From Flavobacterium alkalisoli (GTDB taxonomy: Bacteria; Bacteroidota; Bacteroidia; Flavobacteriales; Flavobacteriaceae), in assembly GCF_008000935.1 (NCBI RefSeq), contig NZ_CP042831.1:2790001-2854000 (forward strand): DNA of 64,000 nt. The letters are read 5' to 3'. Below the pieces are notes generated by a model. The model was not told where the DNA came from. It ran no database searches and saw nothing but the letters and a program-made list of their open reading frames with translations. This document shows, piece by piece, positions 7,108 through 15,245 of this stretch; position 1 is the first letter of the stretch, and every line of letters begins with the position of its first letter. The translations under genes were made by a program, and so were the position numbers.

Positions 7108-8374
7108 TCTTTGAAGCCTCAGATTTTCTTGAGTTAGATTTTCCTCCCGGCTTTGATTTGCCGCTTCGGGCATTCTTATTTTTATTCCTTAAATCAGGTT
7201 TTTGTCCTTCGGGTTTGTTTTCTTTATCCTGTTCAGCAAACGGATAAGGGTGTTCTTCCATAACCTTAAGCTTCATACGGATAAGCTTTTCTATATCCTT
7301 AAGGTAAGGAAGCTCATCACGTCCGCAAAAAGATATTGCCAGTCCTGAGTTACCCGCACGTCCTGTACGCCCAATACGGTGTACATAGGTTTCAGGAATG
7401 TTAGGCAGGTCAAAGTTTACAACATAAGGAAGACTTTCTATATCAATACCCCTTGCAGCAATATCTGTAGCCACCAGTACCGATATCTCTTTGTTTTTAA
7501 AGGCATCCAGCATGCGCTGTCTTGCACTTTGTGACTTGTCACCATGTATGGCGCCTGCTTCAACACCGTTTTTCTTTAGTGCTTTCACTACGTTATCCGC
7601 GCCGTGTTTGGTACGTGTAAATACCAGTACATTCTTAAGGTTTTCATTACGGATAAGATGATACAACAGCTTACGTTTATCGGCTTTGTCTACAAGATAC
7701 AGCTGCTGTTTTACCTTTTCGGCAGTTGATGATATAGGTGTTACCGAAACATACTTAGGGTTCGTTAAGAAAGTATCTGCCAGTTCGCGAATAGGCAAAG
7801 GCATAGTAGCCGAGAACAGTAATGTTTGCCTGTTATCGGGTGTAAGCTTAATAATCTTCTTTACATCATTAATAAAGCCCATGTCCAGCATCTGGTCGGC
7901 TTCGTCAAGTACTAAAAAGTGCAGATGGTCTAAATCTACAAATCCTTGTTTGTGAAGGTCTAAAAGCCTTCCAGGAGTAGCGATAAGTATATCAACCCCT
8001 TTTTTAAGCTGATCTACTTGCGGAGTCTGATTAACCCCGCCAAAAATAGTTACCTGACGTATGTTTGTGTATTTACCGTAAGTATCGAAGCTTTCACCAA
8101 CCTGTAATGCAAGTTCGCGGGTAGGGGTCACAACAAGTGCCCTGATAAGTTTTCTCTTTTTTGCCGAGCCTACTATGCGGTGTAATATATTAAGCATAGG
8201 GATAGCAAATGCTGCAGTTTTACCTGTACCGGTTTGTGCGCAGCCCACAAGGTCGTTCTCTTCCAGAATAACCGGAATAGCCTGCTCCTGTATTGGAGTA
8301 GGATTTTCATACCCTTCATCTGCAAGGGCCTGCTGTATGTTCTTAAGTAAATTAAGATCTTCAAATTTCATCAT
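7085..8374 (-). CDS. DEAD-box RNA helicase (RhlE-like)
   Basis: All core helicase motifs are present: Q-motif (PTPIQEQAIP), motif I AQTGTGKT, PTRELALQ, TPGRLLD, motif II VLDEAD, motif III SAT, motif IV VLVFTRTK, motif V ATDIAARGID and motif VI HRIGRTGRAG. The core ends near residue 370. A lysine/serine/glycine-rich tail of about 50 residues ends KKKKKRWY and probably binds RNA, as in RhlE-type helicases. The ATG at 8374 (MMKFEDL) is preferred over the GTG at 8380; a TACCTTTG promoter element is at 8413-8420. Expected role: RNA unwinding in ribosome assembly or cold adaptation. Confidence 0.93.
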   Translation of the reverse strand: MMKFEDLNLLKNIQQALADEGYENPTPIQEQAIPVILEENDLVGCAQTGTGKTAAFAIPMLNILHRIVGSAKKRKLIRALVVTPTRELALQVGESFDTYGKYTNIRQVTIFGGVNQTPQVDQLKKGVDILIATPGRLLDLHKQGFVDLDHLHFLVLDEADQMLDMGFINDVKKIIKLTPDNRQTLLFSATMPLPIRELADTFLTNPKYVSVTPISSTAEKVKQQLYLVDKADKRKLLYHLIRNENLKNVLVFTRTKHGADNVVKALKKNGVEAGAIHGDKSQSARQRMLDAFKNKEISVLVATDIAARGIDIESLPYVVNFDLPNIPETYVHRIGRTGRAGNSGLAISFCGRDELPYLKDIEKLIRMKLKVMEEHPYPFAEQDKENKPEGQKPDLRNKNKNARSGKSKPGGKSNSRKSEASKKKKKRWY

Positions 8375-8438
8375 AAACACATTATGCCCGGTTTAGTTAA
8401 CCAGGCAGGTTGCAAAGGTACGTTAAAATAAATTAGCG

Positions 8439-9473
8439 TTATTCTCCGCCTTTTGCTTTAATAAAATCGGTTACAAGATAGGCTATAAGCTTACCGGTAA
8501 GATGGCTGTTCTTGTCGTTGTCCAGAGCCGGCGCTCCTTCACAAAGGTGCAGGTAAGCAGTATTTTTATTTTTCCCGAAGTAATGAATAAACTGCCTTAC
8601 TTTCTCAATACTAAAACCGCTTGGTGTCATGGCGCTGCTGGCTACGTTAGGCAGGGAGTCAAGGTCTATTTCTATACCAAAATACTCATCTTCTATATAT
8701 CCTAAAGCATGTGCCATTTCATCACTAAAGCTTCTTTCCTTTCTTATGGCGATTTGCTCGTAGGTATTATAACGTATACGTTCGCTAAGTTTTTTAATAT
8801 TTTCCATTACACCTTTAGAGGCGTAGTTTTCGTGTAGCCCGAAAATAAAATACTTTTTAAGGAAACCTTCTTCCATTGCATAGGAGAATCCGTTTCCGCT
8901 GTGTCGTCCTTCAAGCTGACGGAAATCGGTATGGGCATCAAAGTTAATGGCATTAACAGGTTTTCCTTTTGCCAGTGCAGCACCTTTAATATTACCATAA
9001 GCATTGTTATGTCCGCCACCTATTATAATAGGTGTTTTTCCTGCAGAAATAATTTTTGCTACAATATGAGACACCTCCTTGTCAACTTTTTCTACAAGTA
9101 GCGAAAGTTGTTTTCTGTCTTCCTTAACGGTTACATCGAGTGCTTCGGCTTCTTTCATGATACCCGAAACGTCAATATGCCCTAAAATAAGCAAACGGTT
9201 ACCTTTGCAAAACTTATTATGCTGAAGGTTAACTATTGCTTTTATGGCAGTTTCCCAGGCTGTATCTGCACCGGGCCTTCCAAAATTTGCCCTTACTCCA
9301 AGATCCTCAGGAACACCTAAAAGCACAAAGTCTGCCTCTGCCGATTTCAGGTATTCAAAAGTTTTCTCCTCTTTTGGGATGGTAAGTATTCTCTCACCAA
9401 ATTTTATTTCTCCGCTTCTGTGCGAAGTATATTTAGATAAGTCTGTTTCTGTGAACTTTACTATATTTTCCAT
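8439..9473 (-). CDS. hutG: Formimidoylglutamase (arginase/ureohydrolase family)
   Basis: This 344-residue ureohydrolase has the binuclear Mn ligands in the usual order: GGGHNNAYG (His), NFDAHTDFR (Asp-x-His-x-Asp) and EIDLDSLPN (Asp-x-Asp). The long N-terminal part with LLGVPEDLGVRANFGRPGAD is the type seen in Flavobacterial formimidoylglutamases, which convert N-formimidoyl-glutamate to glutamate and formamide at the end of histidine degradation. The presence of hutI about 1 kb away on the same strand supports this over agmatinase or arginase. hutH and hutU are not in the window. Confidence 0.85.
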   Translation of the reverse strand: MENIVKFTETDLSKYTSHRSGEIKFGERILTIPKEEKTFEYLKSAEADFVLLGVPEDLGVRANFGRPGADTAWETAIKAIVNLQHNKFCKGNRLLILGHIDVSGIMKEAEALDVTVKEDRKQLSLLVEKVDKEVSHIVAKIISAGKTPIIIGGGHNNAYGNIKGAALAKGKPVNAINFDAHTDFRQLEGRHSGNGFSYAMEEGFLKKYFIFGLHENYASKGVMENIKKLSERIRYNTYEQIAIRKERSFSDEMAHALGYIEDEYFGIEIDLDSLPNVASSAMTPSGFSIEKVRQFIHYFGKNKNTAYLHLCEGAPALDNDKNSHLTGKLIAYLVTDFIKAKGGE

Positions 9474-9550
9474 ACGATTATTATGCGATTCAAAAATACT
9501 ATTTTCCTATAAAATTTCGTTAAAAAGCAACCATAGAATTAAAATATGTA

Positions 9551-9558
9551 TAAATTTG
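9551..9558 (+). promoter_or_regulatory. Promoter -7 element (TAAATTTG)
   Basis: TAAATTTG matches the Bacteroidota TAnnTTTG element and lies 21 bases before the ATG of the coiled-coil gene at 9580. No clear -33 TTG is seen. Confidence 0.5.
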
Positions 9559-9579
9559 GCAAAAACAATTTAATAAATA

Positions 9580-10455
9580 ATGGAACAACAAAAAAGTAAT
9601 TCTAGTTTAAAAGCGATTATAGTAGTACTATCCATACTACTAGTAGGCAGCCTTGCGTACATGTACAAAATGAGTACAGATAATGAGGCTACTGAGAAAC
9701 AGTACATTTCGGAAAAAGATGGTCTTATTGCTGATCTTGAGGCTGAAAAAGCCAGATATGAAAATGTCGTGGCTGAGAATTCAGACATTAAAGCGCAGAT
9801 TGAGACAGCGAAAGCAAACATCGATGATTTAATTGCCCAGCTTAAAAAGTCTAAAGGCGATAATGCTTCTTTACAGAAATACAAAAACGATTATTTTAGA
9901 TTGAAGCGTGAAATGGATAACCTTATTGCTGAGAACAAAAGGCTGACAGAAGAAAACCAGTCACTTACTATGGAGCGTGACAGTACTATTGTAGTTCTTG
10001 ATGATACAAGAAAATACAATGACACTCTTGTTTCTCAAAACGAAAAACTTAGCAAAACTGTAGAAAAAGCTTCTAAGCTTTCTATCGTTAACCTTAAAGC
10101 TGAGGCGTTTAAAGAGAAAAGTTCAGGTAAACTTGTTGCTACTGATAAAGCAAGACGTGTAGACAAACTTAAAATAACTTTTACCATTGCAGCTAACGAA
10201 GTGGCTCAAACAGGTAACAGAATGTTCTATGTACAGATTATAGACAGTAAAAACAATGTTCTTGGTGAAAAACAAACTGAAACATTTGGTGACTATACGC
10301 TTACTTACAGCTTTATCACTAATGCTATCTATGAAAACAAATCTATCTTAGTAAGCGAGATCCTTTCAGGAGATAACTTTGAAAAAGGTCTTTACCACGT
10401 AAATCTTTTTGATAAAGATCAACTTGTGGCTAATGCTACATTTACTTTGAAATAA
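9580..10455 (+). CDS. Membrane-anchored coiled-coil protein
   Basis: This 291-residue protein has one N-terminal transmembrane anchor (about residues 10-27, AIIVVLSILLVGSLAYMY). A long heptad-rich coiled coil follows (about 30-160, rich in E, K, N, L), then a C-terminal beta-rich domain of roughly 120 residues. The C-terminal domain contains KLKITFTIAANEVAQTG and FYVQIIDSKNNVLGE and probably lies outside the cytoplasm. Flavobacterial homologues are sometimes labelled chromosome partitioning protein ParA, but there is no Walker A motif and that label is wrong. It lies alone on the plus strand between hutG and hutI and ends in a strong terminator. Function unknown; an envelope scaffold is plausible. 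Confidence 0.8.
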   Translation: MEQQKSNSSLKAIIVVLSILLVGSLAYMYKMSTDNEATEKQYISEKDGLIADLEAEKARYENVVAENSDIKAQIETAKANIDDLIAQLKKSKGDNASLQKYKNDYFRLKREMDNLIAENKRLTEENQSLTMERDSTIVVLDDTRKYNDTLVSQNEKLSKTVEKASKLSIVNLKAEAFKEKSSGKLVATDKARRVDKLKITFTIAANEVAQTGNRMFYVQIIDSKNNVLGEKQTETFGDYTLTYSFITNAIYENKSILVSEILSGDNFEKGLYHVNLFDKDQLVANATFTLK

Positions 10456-10474
10456 CAGAAAACAATATCTGTAA

Positions 10475-10506
10475 TAAAAAAGGAGCCAATTGGCTCCTTT
10501 TTCTTT
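10475..10506 (+). terminator. Rho-independent terminator (18-bp perfect palindrome)
   Basis: AGGAGCCAATTGGCTCCT (10481-10498) is a perfect palindrome with an A-run before and T-run after. It serves the coiled-coil gene and may also stop hutI transcription from the other side. Confidence 0.88.
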
Positions 10507-10519
10507 TTATATACAATGA

Positions 10520-11755
10520 TTAAATCATTTGTCCTTCTATAATAACTGAATCAATAAGGTTACTGCCAAAAGCATAAGGCAATTGATAATAGGAGGTAAG
10601 TGGTTTAGTAATTATAAGGTTAGCTATTTTTCCTTTTGTAATACTACCGTGTGTTTTAGAAAGGTCCATAGCATAAGCACCATTTATGGTAGCTGCATTT
10701 ATAGCTTCTTCCGGAGTCATTTTCATTTTTATACAGGCAGTTGCCACTACAAGGTTCATATTTCCTGATGGGGTAGTGCCAGGGTTAAAGTCGGTAGCAA
10801 GGGCAAGGGGCAATCCGGCTTCCATCATTTTGCGTGCAGGAGTATACGGAATGCTTATAAAAAATGAGCATGTAGGTAAAGCAACAGGCATCGTTTTAGT
10901 GCCTTTTAATGCTTCAATATCCTCATCTGTTACAATTTCAAGATGGTCTACACTTAGTGCATCATATTTAACACAGGCTTCAATACCTTTAATGGAGGTA
11001 AACTGGTTAACGTGAATTTTAGCCTGAAGTCCGTATTTTTTACCGGCTTCCATAATGCGTTCGGTTTCTTCTACCGAGAAATACCCCGTTTCAAGAAAAG
11101 CATCAATATAATCGGCCAGTTTCTCCTCAGCTATTTTAGGTAGCATTTCGTTTATTATAAGGTCTATATAGGCACTGTGGTTTTCCTTATATTCTGTAGG
11201 GAAGGCATGTGCGCCTAAAAAAGTGGCCTTTATGGCAATAGGATATTCCTCCCTAAGTCGTTTTATAACCCTAAGCATTTTAAGTTCACCGTCTACAGTT
11301 AAACCGTACCCCGATTTAATTTCTACTGCTCCTGTTCCCTGCTGCATAACCTCTTCAAGGCGGTTGCGGGATTGCAGGTAAAGGTCTTCTTCTGAAGTTT
11401 CATTAAGCTTTTTTGCCGAGTTAAGTATACCTCCGCCACGGGAAGCTATTTCTTCATAGCTAAGTCCGTTAATGCGGTCTACAAATTCCTGTTCGCGGTT
11501 TCCGGCATATACAATATGGGTATGGCTGTCGCACCAGGCAGGTAAAACCGTTTTGCCTGTAGCATCTATAGTATTTGCGCCAATAACATCCGGGCAGTTT
11601 TCCATAGAACCATAATCAGCTATAACGTTGTTTTCAATTAAAAGAAAAGCATTTTTTAAAGAAGGCAGCACGGCCATGTCTTTTCCTGAGACTTTTTCAA
11701 TTCCATCCTCTCTTACCTGCAGCAATTCCTTAATATTCTTAATAAGTATCTTCAT
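10520..11755 (-). CDS. hutI: Imidazolonepropionase
   Basis: HutI opens the imidazolone ring to N-formimidoyl-glutamate, the substrate of HutG encoded nearby. The 411-residue length fits. It is an amidohydrolase: DSHTHIVYAGNR carries the HxH metal ligands, EIKSGYGL the substrate region, and FLGAHAFP, KIHVNQFT, VDHLEIV and LATDFNPGT the later metal and catalytic residues (His, His, Asp). The protein is cytosolic. It is separated from hutG by the oppositely oriented coiled-coil gene, so the two hut genes are not a simple operon. Confidence 0.93.
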   Translation of the reverse strand: MKILIKNIKELLQVREDGIEKVSGKDMAVLPSLKNAFLLIENNVIADYGSMENCPDVIGANTIDATGKTVLPAWCDSHTHIVYAGNREQEFVDRINGLSYEEIASRGGGILNSAKKLNETSEEDLYLQSRNRLEEVMQQGTGAVEIKSGYGLTVDGELKMLRVIKRLREEYPIAIKATFLGAHAFPTEYKENHSAYIDLIINEMLPKIAEEKLADYIDAFLETGYFSVEETERIMEAGKKYGLQAKIHVNQFTSIKGIEACVKYDALSVDHLEIVTDEDIEALKGTKTMPVALPTCSFFISIPYTPARKMMEAGLPLALATDFNPGTTPSGNMNLVVATACIKMKMTPEEAINAATINGAYAMDLSKTHGSITKGKIANLIITKPLTSYYQLPYAFGSNLIDSVIIEGQMI

Positions 11756-11822
11756 GAATTAAACTTTTTGTAAAAATAGAATGGATTTTAAAAAACTCCT
11801 ATATTTATAGAAACAAATCGAT

Positions 11823-12908
11823 ATGAAAAGAATCAAATACCGAAAAGTACGCAAAGTTCAGCCCAATTATTATGAGTATACGGGAGTATATAATAACGAA
11901 CCGGTTGAAATGCAGCTTTTTGTTTATGATGAAAACGGATATAAGGAATACCAAAAAGTACCCTTAGATATCATTCATAAAGAATGTAATAATCATGCAG
12001 ATTCCCAGAGTATAAGATGGCTTAATATACACGGACTTCACGATGTGGACTTGATTAAGCAGATAGGGGAGATGCTGCATGTAGAAAGCTTTATAATTGG
12101 CGATATACTTAATACCTCAAGGCGAACACGTATAGAGGAACTGGGTAATGATGTTCTATTCTTTAGCGTAAAATCGGCATTACCGGAAGAGGAGGAAGGT
12201 AACATCAGTACTGAGCAGATAAGCTTTTTATTAAAGGATAATCTGATTATCTCTTTTCAGGAGAAGAAAAGCGATTATTTTTCGCATATAAGGGAGCGTA
12301 TCCGTACCGGAACAGGTGTAGTAAGAAAAAAGAAAAACGATTACCTGTTGTACCTTATGCTCGATGCCATAATGGAGAACTTTTTTATCAATATTGAAAA
12401 GTATGAGGACCGTATTGAACGTTTGAGCCTTCAGGCTAAAACAGACCATAGGGCTGATTTTATTGCCGATATTGAAAAGACAAAGGAAAACCTTAATTTC
12501 CTTAAACGCTCCATAACTCCGTTAAGGGAGGCGCTTTTTAATATTAAAAACGATGAGGAAGAGCAGGACTATGAAACTATTGATAAAACAAGTTATACAT
12601 TCTTTTCGCGCCTGCATCAAAAAAGCCTTGAACTACTGGATCAGATTGAGTATGATATGAACTCACTGGACAGTGCTTCCAATTTCTATTACTCGGCACA
12701 GGGACAGCGTATGAACGAGATTATGAAAACGCTTACCATTTTCTCTGTTATATTTATGCCTATGACATTTGTAGTTGGTGTATATGGGATGAATTTTGAT
12801 AATATACCTGAACTTCATTATCAAAACGGCTACTATTATGCTTTAGGGGTAATGGTAACACTAGCGATTGTTATGGTAATCTATTTTAAACGTAAGAAGT
12901 GGTTTTAA
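11823..12908 (+). CDS. corA: CorA-family magnesium/cobalt transporter
   Basis: This 361-residue CorA-type channel has the usual layout: a soluble N-terminal alpha/beta domain, a long helical stalk, and two C-terminal transmembrane helices (about residues 302-322 and 335-355). The selectivity signature is YGMNF (GMN), followed by an acidic, aromatic loop (DNIPELHYQNGYY) and a basic C-terminus KRKKWF. It conducts Mg2+ (or Co2+/Ni2+) inward through a pentamer. The DUF1003 gene begins one base after its stop, so the two are co-transcribed. Confidence 0.93.
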   Translation: MKRIKYRKVRKVQPNYYEYTGVYNNEPVEMQLFVYDENGYKEYQKVPLDIIHKECNNHADSQSIRWLNIHGLHDVDLIKQIGEMLHVESFIIGDILNTSRRTRIEELGNDVLFFSVKSALPEEEEGNISTEQISFLLKDNLIISFQEKKSDYFSHIRERIRTGTGVVRKKKNDYLLYLMLDAIMENFFINIEKYEDRIERLSLQAKTDHRADFIADIEKTKENLNFLKRSITPLREALFNIKNDEEEQDYETIDKTSYTFFSRLHQKSLELLDQIEYDMNSLDSASNFYYSAQGQRMNEIMKTLTIFSVIFMPMTFVVGVYGMNFDNIPELHYQNGYYYALGVMVTLAIVMVIYFKRKKWF

Positions 12909-12909
12909 T

Positions 12910-13605
12910 ATGCAAAAGTTTGTAAGTGATGTTTCGGGCAGGGAATATGCCCAGCGTGAAAGAATATTGGCAAAAGCTGTAAGAAAGCCTATTTTTGATC
13001 TGATACAAAAAGAACATCCGGAGTTTAACGATAGTTGCAGCCTTTCTCTTGATGAGCTTAATCATTACCGCGAAAAATATATTGCCAATTATCTTACGGC
13101 AGAAATGGGAACCCTGAACGAAATGGAAGAAAAGGTATTAAATGCGCTAAAGGATAAAACCCTGCTTTCTGATAATCCTGATGACGAAGATTCTCAGTCT
13201 ACACTTGGGCAGCGCGTTGCTGATAAGGTAGCAACCTTTGGCGGAAGCTGGACTTTTATCATTTCCTTTATGGTATTTCTGTTAGGATGGATAGCTCTTA
13301 ATGTATTCTGGCTTACTAATAAAGGGTTTGATCCATATCCGTTTATATTACTTAACCTTATTTTATCATGTCTTGCAGCTTTACAGGCTCCGGTAATTAT
13401 GATGAGCCAAAACAGGCAGGAGGAAAAAGATCGTGAACGAGCCAAAAACGATTATATGGTAAATCTTAAAAGTGAGTTGGAGATACGCATGTTGCACGAA
13501 AAAATGGATCATCTGATTCTGCATCAGGAGCAATCACTTATAGAGATACAAAAGATACAAATGGATATGATGAACGATATAATGGCTAAGCTGGAAAAGC
13601 GATAG
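12910..13605 (+). CDS. DUF1003 membrane protein
   Basis: The 231-residue protein matches DUF1003: a soluble N-terminal part, two transmembrane helices (about residues 115-135 and 145-165) joined by a loop with NKGFDPYPFILLN, the conserved segment APVIMMSQNRQEEKDRERAKNDY, and a C-terminal helical tail. The family's function is unknown. It starts one base after corA, and DUF1003 genes beside corA are common, so a role in metal-ion transport or its control is likely. Its stop codon directly abuts the stop of the convergent gene with no spacer. Confidence 0.85.
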   Translation: MQKFVSDVSGREYAQRERILAKAVRKPIFDLIQKEHPEFNDSCSLSLDELNHYREKYIANYLTAEMGTLNEMEEKVLNALKDKTLLSDNPDDEDSQSTLGQRVADKVATFGGSWTFIISFMVFLLGWIALNVFWLTNKGFDPYPFILLNLILSCLAALQAPVIMMSQNRQEEKDRERAKNDYMVNLKSELEIRMLHEKMDHLILHQEQSLIEIQKIQMDMMNDIMAKLEKR

Positions 13606-14568
13606 TTATTCTTCACATCTGTTGGCTATAACCTGTAATAGCCTGTCCTGAAAATCTTCTATCATTATGTCAGCCCAAAACTTACCGTAAAAGTTTACAT
13701 TACTGGTAAGGTTATATTCTGATGCCAGTGAGAGTTTTATTTTTCCATCTGGCATTGGTGTAAGCCTGTATACAGCATTCTCAAAGCGGAAATAATCTCC
13801 CTGTAGTACGTGCTTCTGAAAGATTTTGTTCTCACATGAAGCTGTATTCACGTTTATGGAAAAAGCAATCTCTTTATTAAGGTCATATTTTGTAATGGTT
13901 TCTGTAAAAAGCAGTCCGTCTTCAAAATGACCGGTTCTTATTCCGCCTAAACCATATTTTGTTACCCTAGCATTAATAGGTCTTGGTATACCTAAACGAT
14001 TAAGAACTCCGGGATTGTATTCATAATCCTGTATGGTATCTACAGCTACTATGTTATTCCAGATTTTATTTGCAGGAGCATTAATAATAACCTCACTCTC
14101 TATAATGTAATTGTTTGAGGGGCTCTCTATAGATTGTTCTAAAGGATAAAACAGAAAGGGCAGAAGTATTAGCCCTAAAGCTTTATTACGGTTGTTTCTT
14201 TTGTTTTTTCTATTAGCTATTGTGGCATTAATAAATATAAATAAAAAAGCAACAAATGTGACCACACAAAAGAAAGGAATGGCAAGAATAACAGCACACA
14301 TGATATCTTCTACCCGAAGGAGTAATAATACTCCTAATATAGCAAGAATGCTTAACCATGGGATGAAGAGCAACCACTTGTAACTGTTTAGCTGGTCCTG
14401 ATAAGAAAACAGCATAGGGATGACTCCAAGTCCTACAGGAATCAATACCAGAAATGAAACCGTAGCGATGGAAGATTCAAATATAAAACGCGCTGTAAGG
14501 CCATATACTATTCCAAGTATAATACCTATGGCAAGCATGATTGTTTTTTGTCTGTAGAATTGTTTCAT
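13606..14568 (-). CDS. Multi-pass membrane protein with C-terminal SRPBCC/START-like domain
   Basis: The 320-residue protein has about five hydrophobic segments in residues 10-120 plus a further one around 131-143. A soluble domain from about residue 155 follows, with SEVIINAPANKIWNNIVAV, the typical first strand-helix of SRPBCC (polyketide cyclase/START-like) lipid-binding folds, and a closing long helix near 290-315. Such a membrane-SRPBCC fusion could bind a lipid or hydrophobic ligand at the membrane. No specific family name is recalled. Its ATG overlaps the TGA of the upstream acetyltransferase (ATGA), so they are coupled. Confidence 0.75.
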   Translation of the reverse strand: MKQFYRQKTIMLAIGIILGIVYGLTARFIFESSIATVSFLVLIPVGLGVIPMLFSYQDQLNSYKWLLFIPWLSILAILGVLLLLRVEDIMCAVILAIPFFCVVTFVAFLFIFINATIANRKNKRNNRNKALGLILLPFLFYPLEQSIESPSNNYIIESEVIINAPANKIWNNIVAVDTIQDYEYNPGVLNRLGIPRPINARVTKYGLGGIRTGHFEDGLLFTETITKYDLNKEIAFSINVNTASCENKIFQKHVLQGDYFRFENAVYRLTPMPDGKIKLSLASEYNLTSNVNFYGKFWADIMIEDFQDRLLQVIANRCEE

Positions 14569-15071
14569 GGGTTTTGGTTTAAGTGAAGTTCCATAAACAC
14601 CACATCCAGCCAGCGGTTAAACTTAAAACCGACTTCTTTTAACAGGCCTGCCTCACGGAAACCAAATTTTTTATGGAATTCTATACTTCCCTTATTTTCG
14701 GCATCAATACCGGCAATCATACTGTGCATTCCCTGTTTTGTGGCTAGTGTAATTAAATCGGCCAAAAGCATTTTTCCTATGCCTTTGCCGTGGTATTCCT
14801 CATTTACATAAACAGAATGCTCTACAGTGTATTTGTAACCGTCCTTTGTGCGGAAAGTTCCGTAAGTGCCATAGCCTGCAACCTTACCTTTTATATCAGC
14901 AACAATAACAGGCCAACCCGCTTCCTGTTTCTCTGTAAACCACTGTTGCATGTACTCCATAGATTTTACATTGTAATCGTACAATGCGGTAGAATATAGT
15001 ATGTTGTGGTTTACTATTGCCAGTATACCTTCAAGGTCGTTTATAACGGCAGGGCGCAGTGTTGTTTCCAT
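14565..15071 (-). CDS. GNAT-family N-acetyltransferase (phosphinothricin-acetyltransferase-like)
   Basis: The start is taken at 15071 (METTLRPAV, 168 residues). A longer in-frame reading to 15131 would translate a non-coding dispersed repeat and is rejected. The protein has the acetyl-CoA motif EEYHGKGIGKMLL near residue 95 and the pattern of the PAT/YncA group: AGYGTYGTFR, VEHSVYVNEEYHG, MIAGIDAENKGSIEFHKKFGF and a final LDVVFMEL. This group acetylates small amines such as phosphinothricin or methionine sulfoximine; the true substrate is unknown. It is coupled to the downstream SRPBCC membrane gene by a four-base overlap. Confidence 0.85.
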   Translation of the reverse strand: METTLRPAVINDLEGILAIVNHNILYSTALYDYNVKSMEYMQQWFTEKQEAGWPVIVADIKGKVAGYGTYGTFRTKDGYKYTVEHSVYVNEEYHGKGIGKMLLADLITLATKQGMHSMIAGIDAENKGSIEFHKKFGFREAGLLKEVGFKFNRWLDVVFMELHLNQNP

Positions 15072-15102
15072 ATAACAAATATAATAATTAACCCTACAGT
15101 TT

Positions 15103-15178
15103 TGTCGTTGCGAGGAGGAACGACGTGGCAATCTAATAAATTAAGAATAAAAGATTGCTTCGCAGGCTCGCAATGACA
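15103..15178. repeat. Imperfect inverted repeat, dispersed-element type
   Basis: The left arm begins TGTCGTTGCGAGGAGGAAC and the right arm, read on the other strand, begins TGTCATTGCGAG and ends GCAATCT. The two arms (15103-15134, 15152-15178) could fold into a long hairpin. The core TGTCATTGCGAGG with GCAATCT is the kind of small palindromic element found in many copies in flavobacterial intergenic DNA. Confidence 0.7.
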
Positions 15179-15195
15179 TACAAAATGAGAGTATA

Positions 15196-15223
15196 CAAAA
15201 AAAGCCCCGCTATTGCGGGGCTT
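15196..15223 (-). terminator. Terminator of fumC
   Basis: AAGCCCCGC-tatt-GCGGGGCTT (15202-15222) is a 9-bp stem followed on the minus strand by a run of seven T residues. Confidence 0.9.
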
Positions 15224-15245
15224 ACTATATAAAGTTGAGTATGTC

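Noticed and set aside
9580-10455. Chromosome partitioning ParA label for the coiled-coil protein
   Set aside because: No Walker A or other ATPase motif; the protein is a membrane-anchored coiled coil.
15072-15131. N-terminal extension of the acetyltransferase (14565-15071) to 15131
   Set aside because: It would translate the dispersed inverted repeat; family length and METTLRPAV start fit the ATG at 15071.
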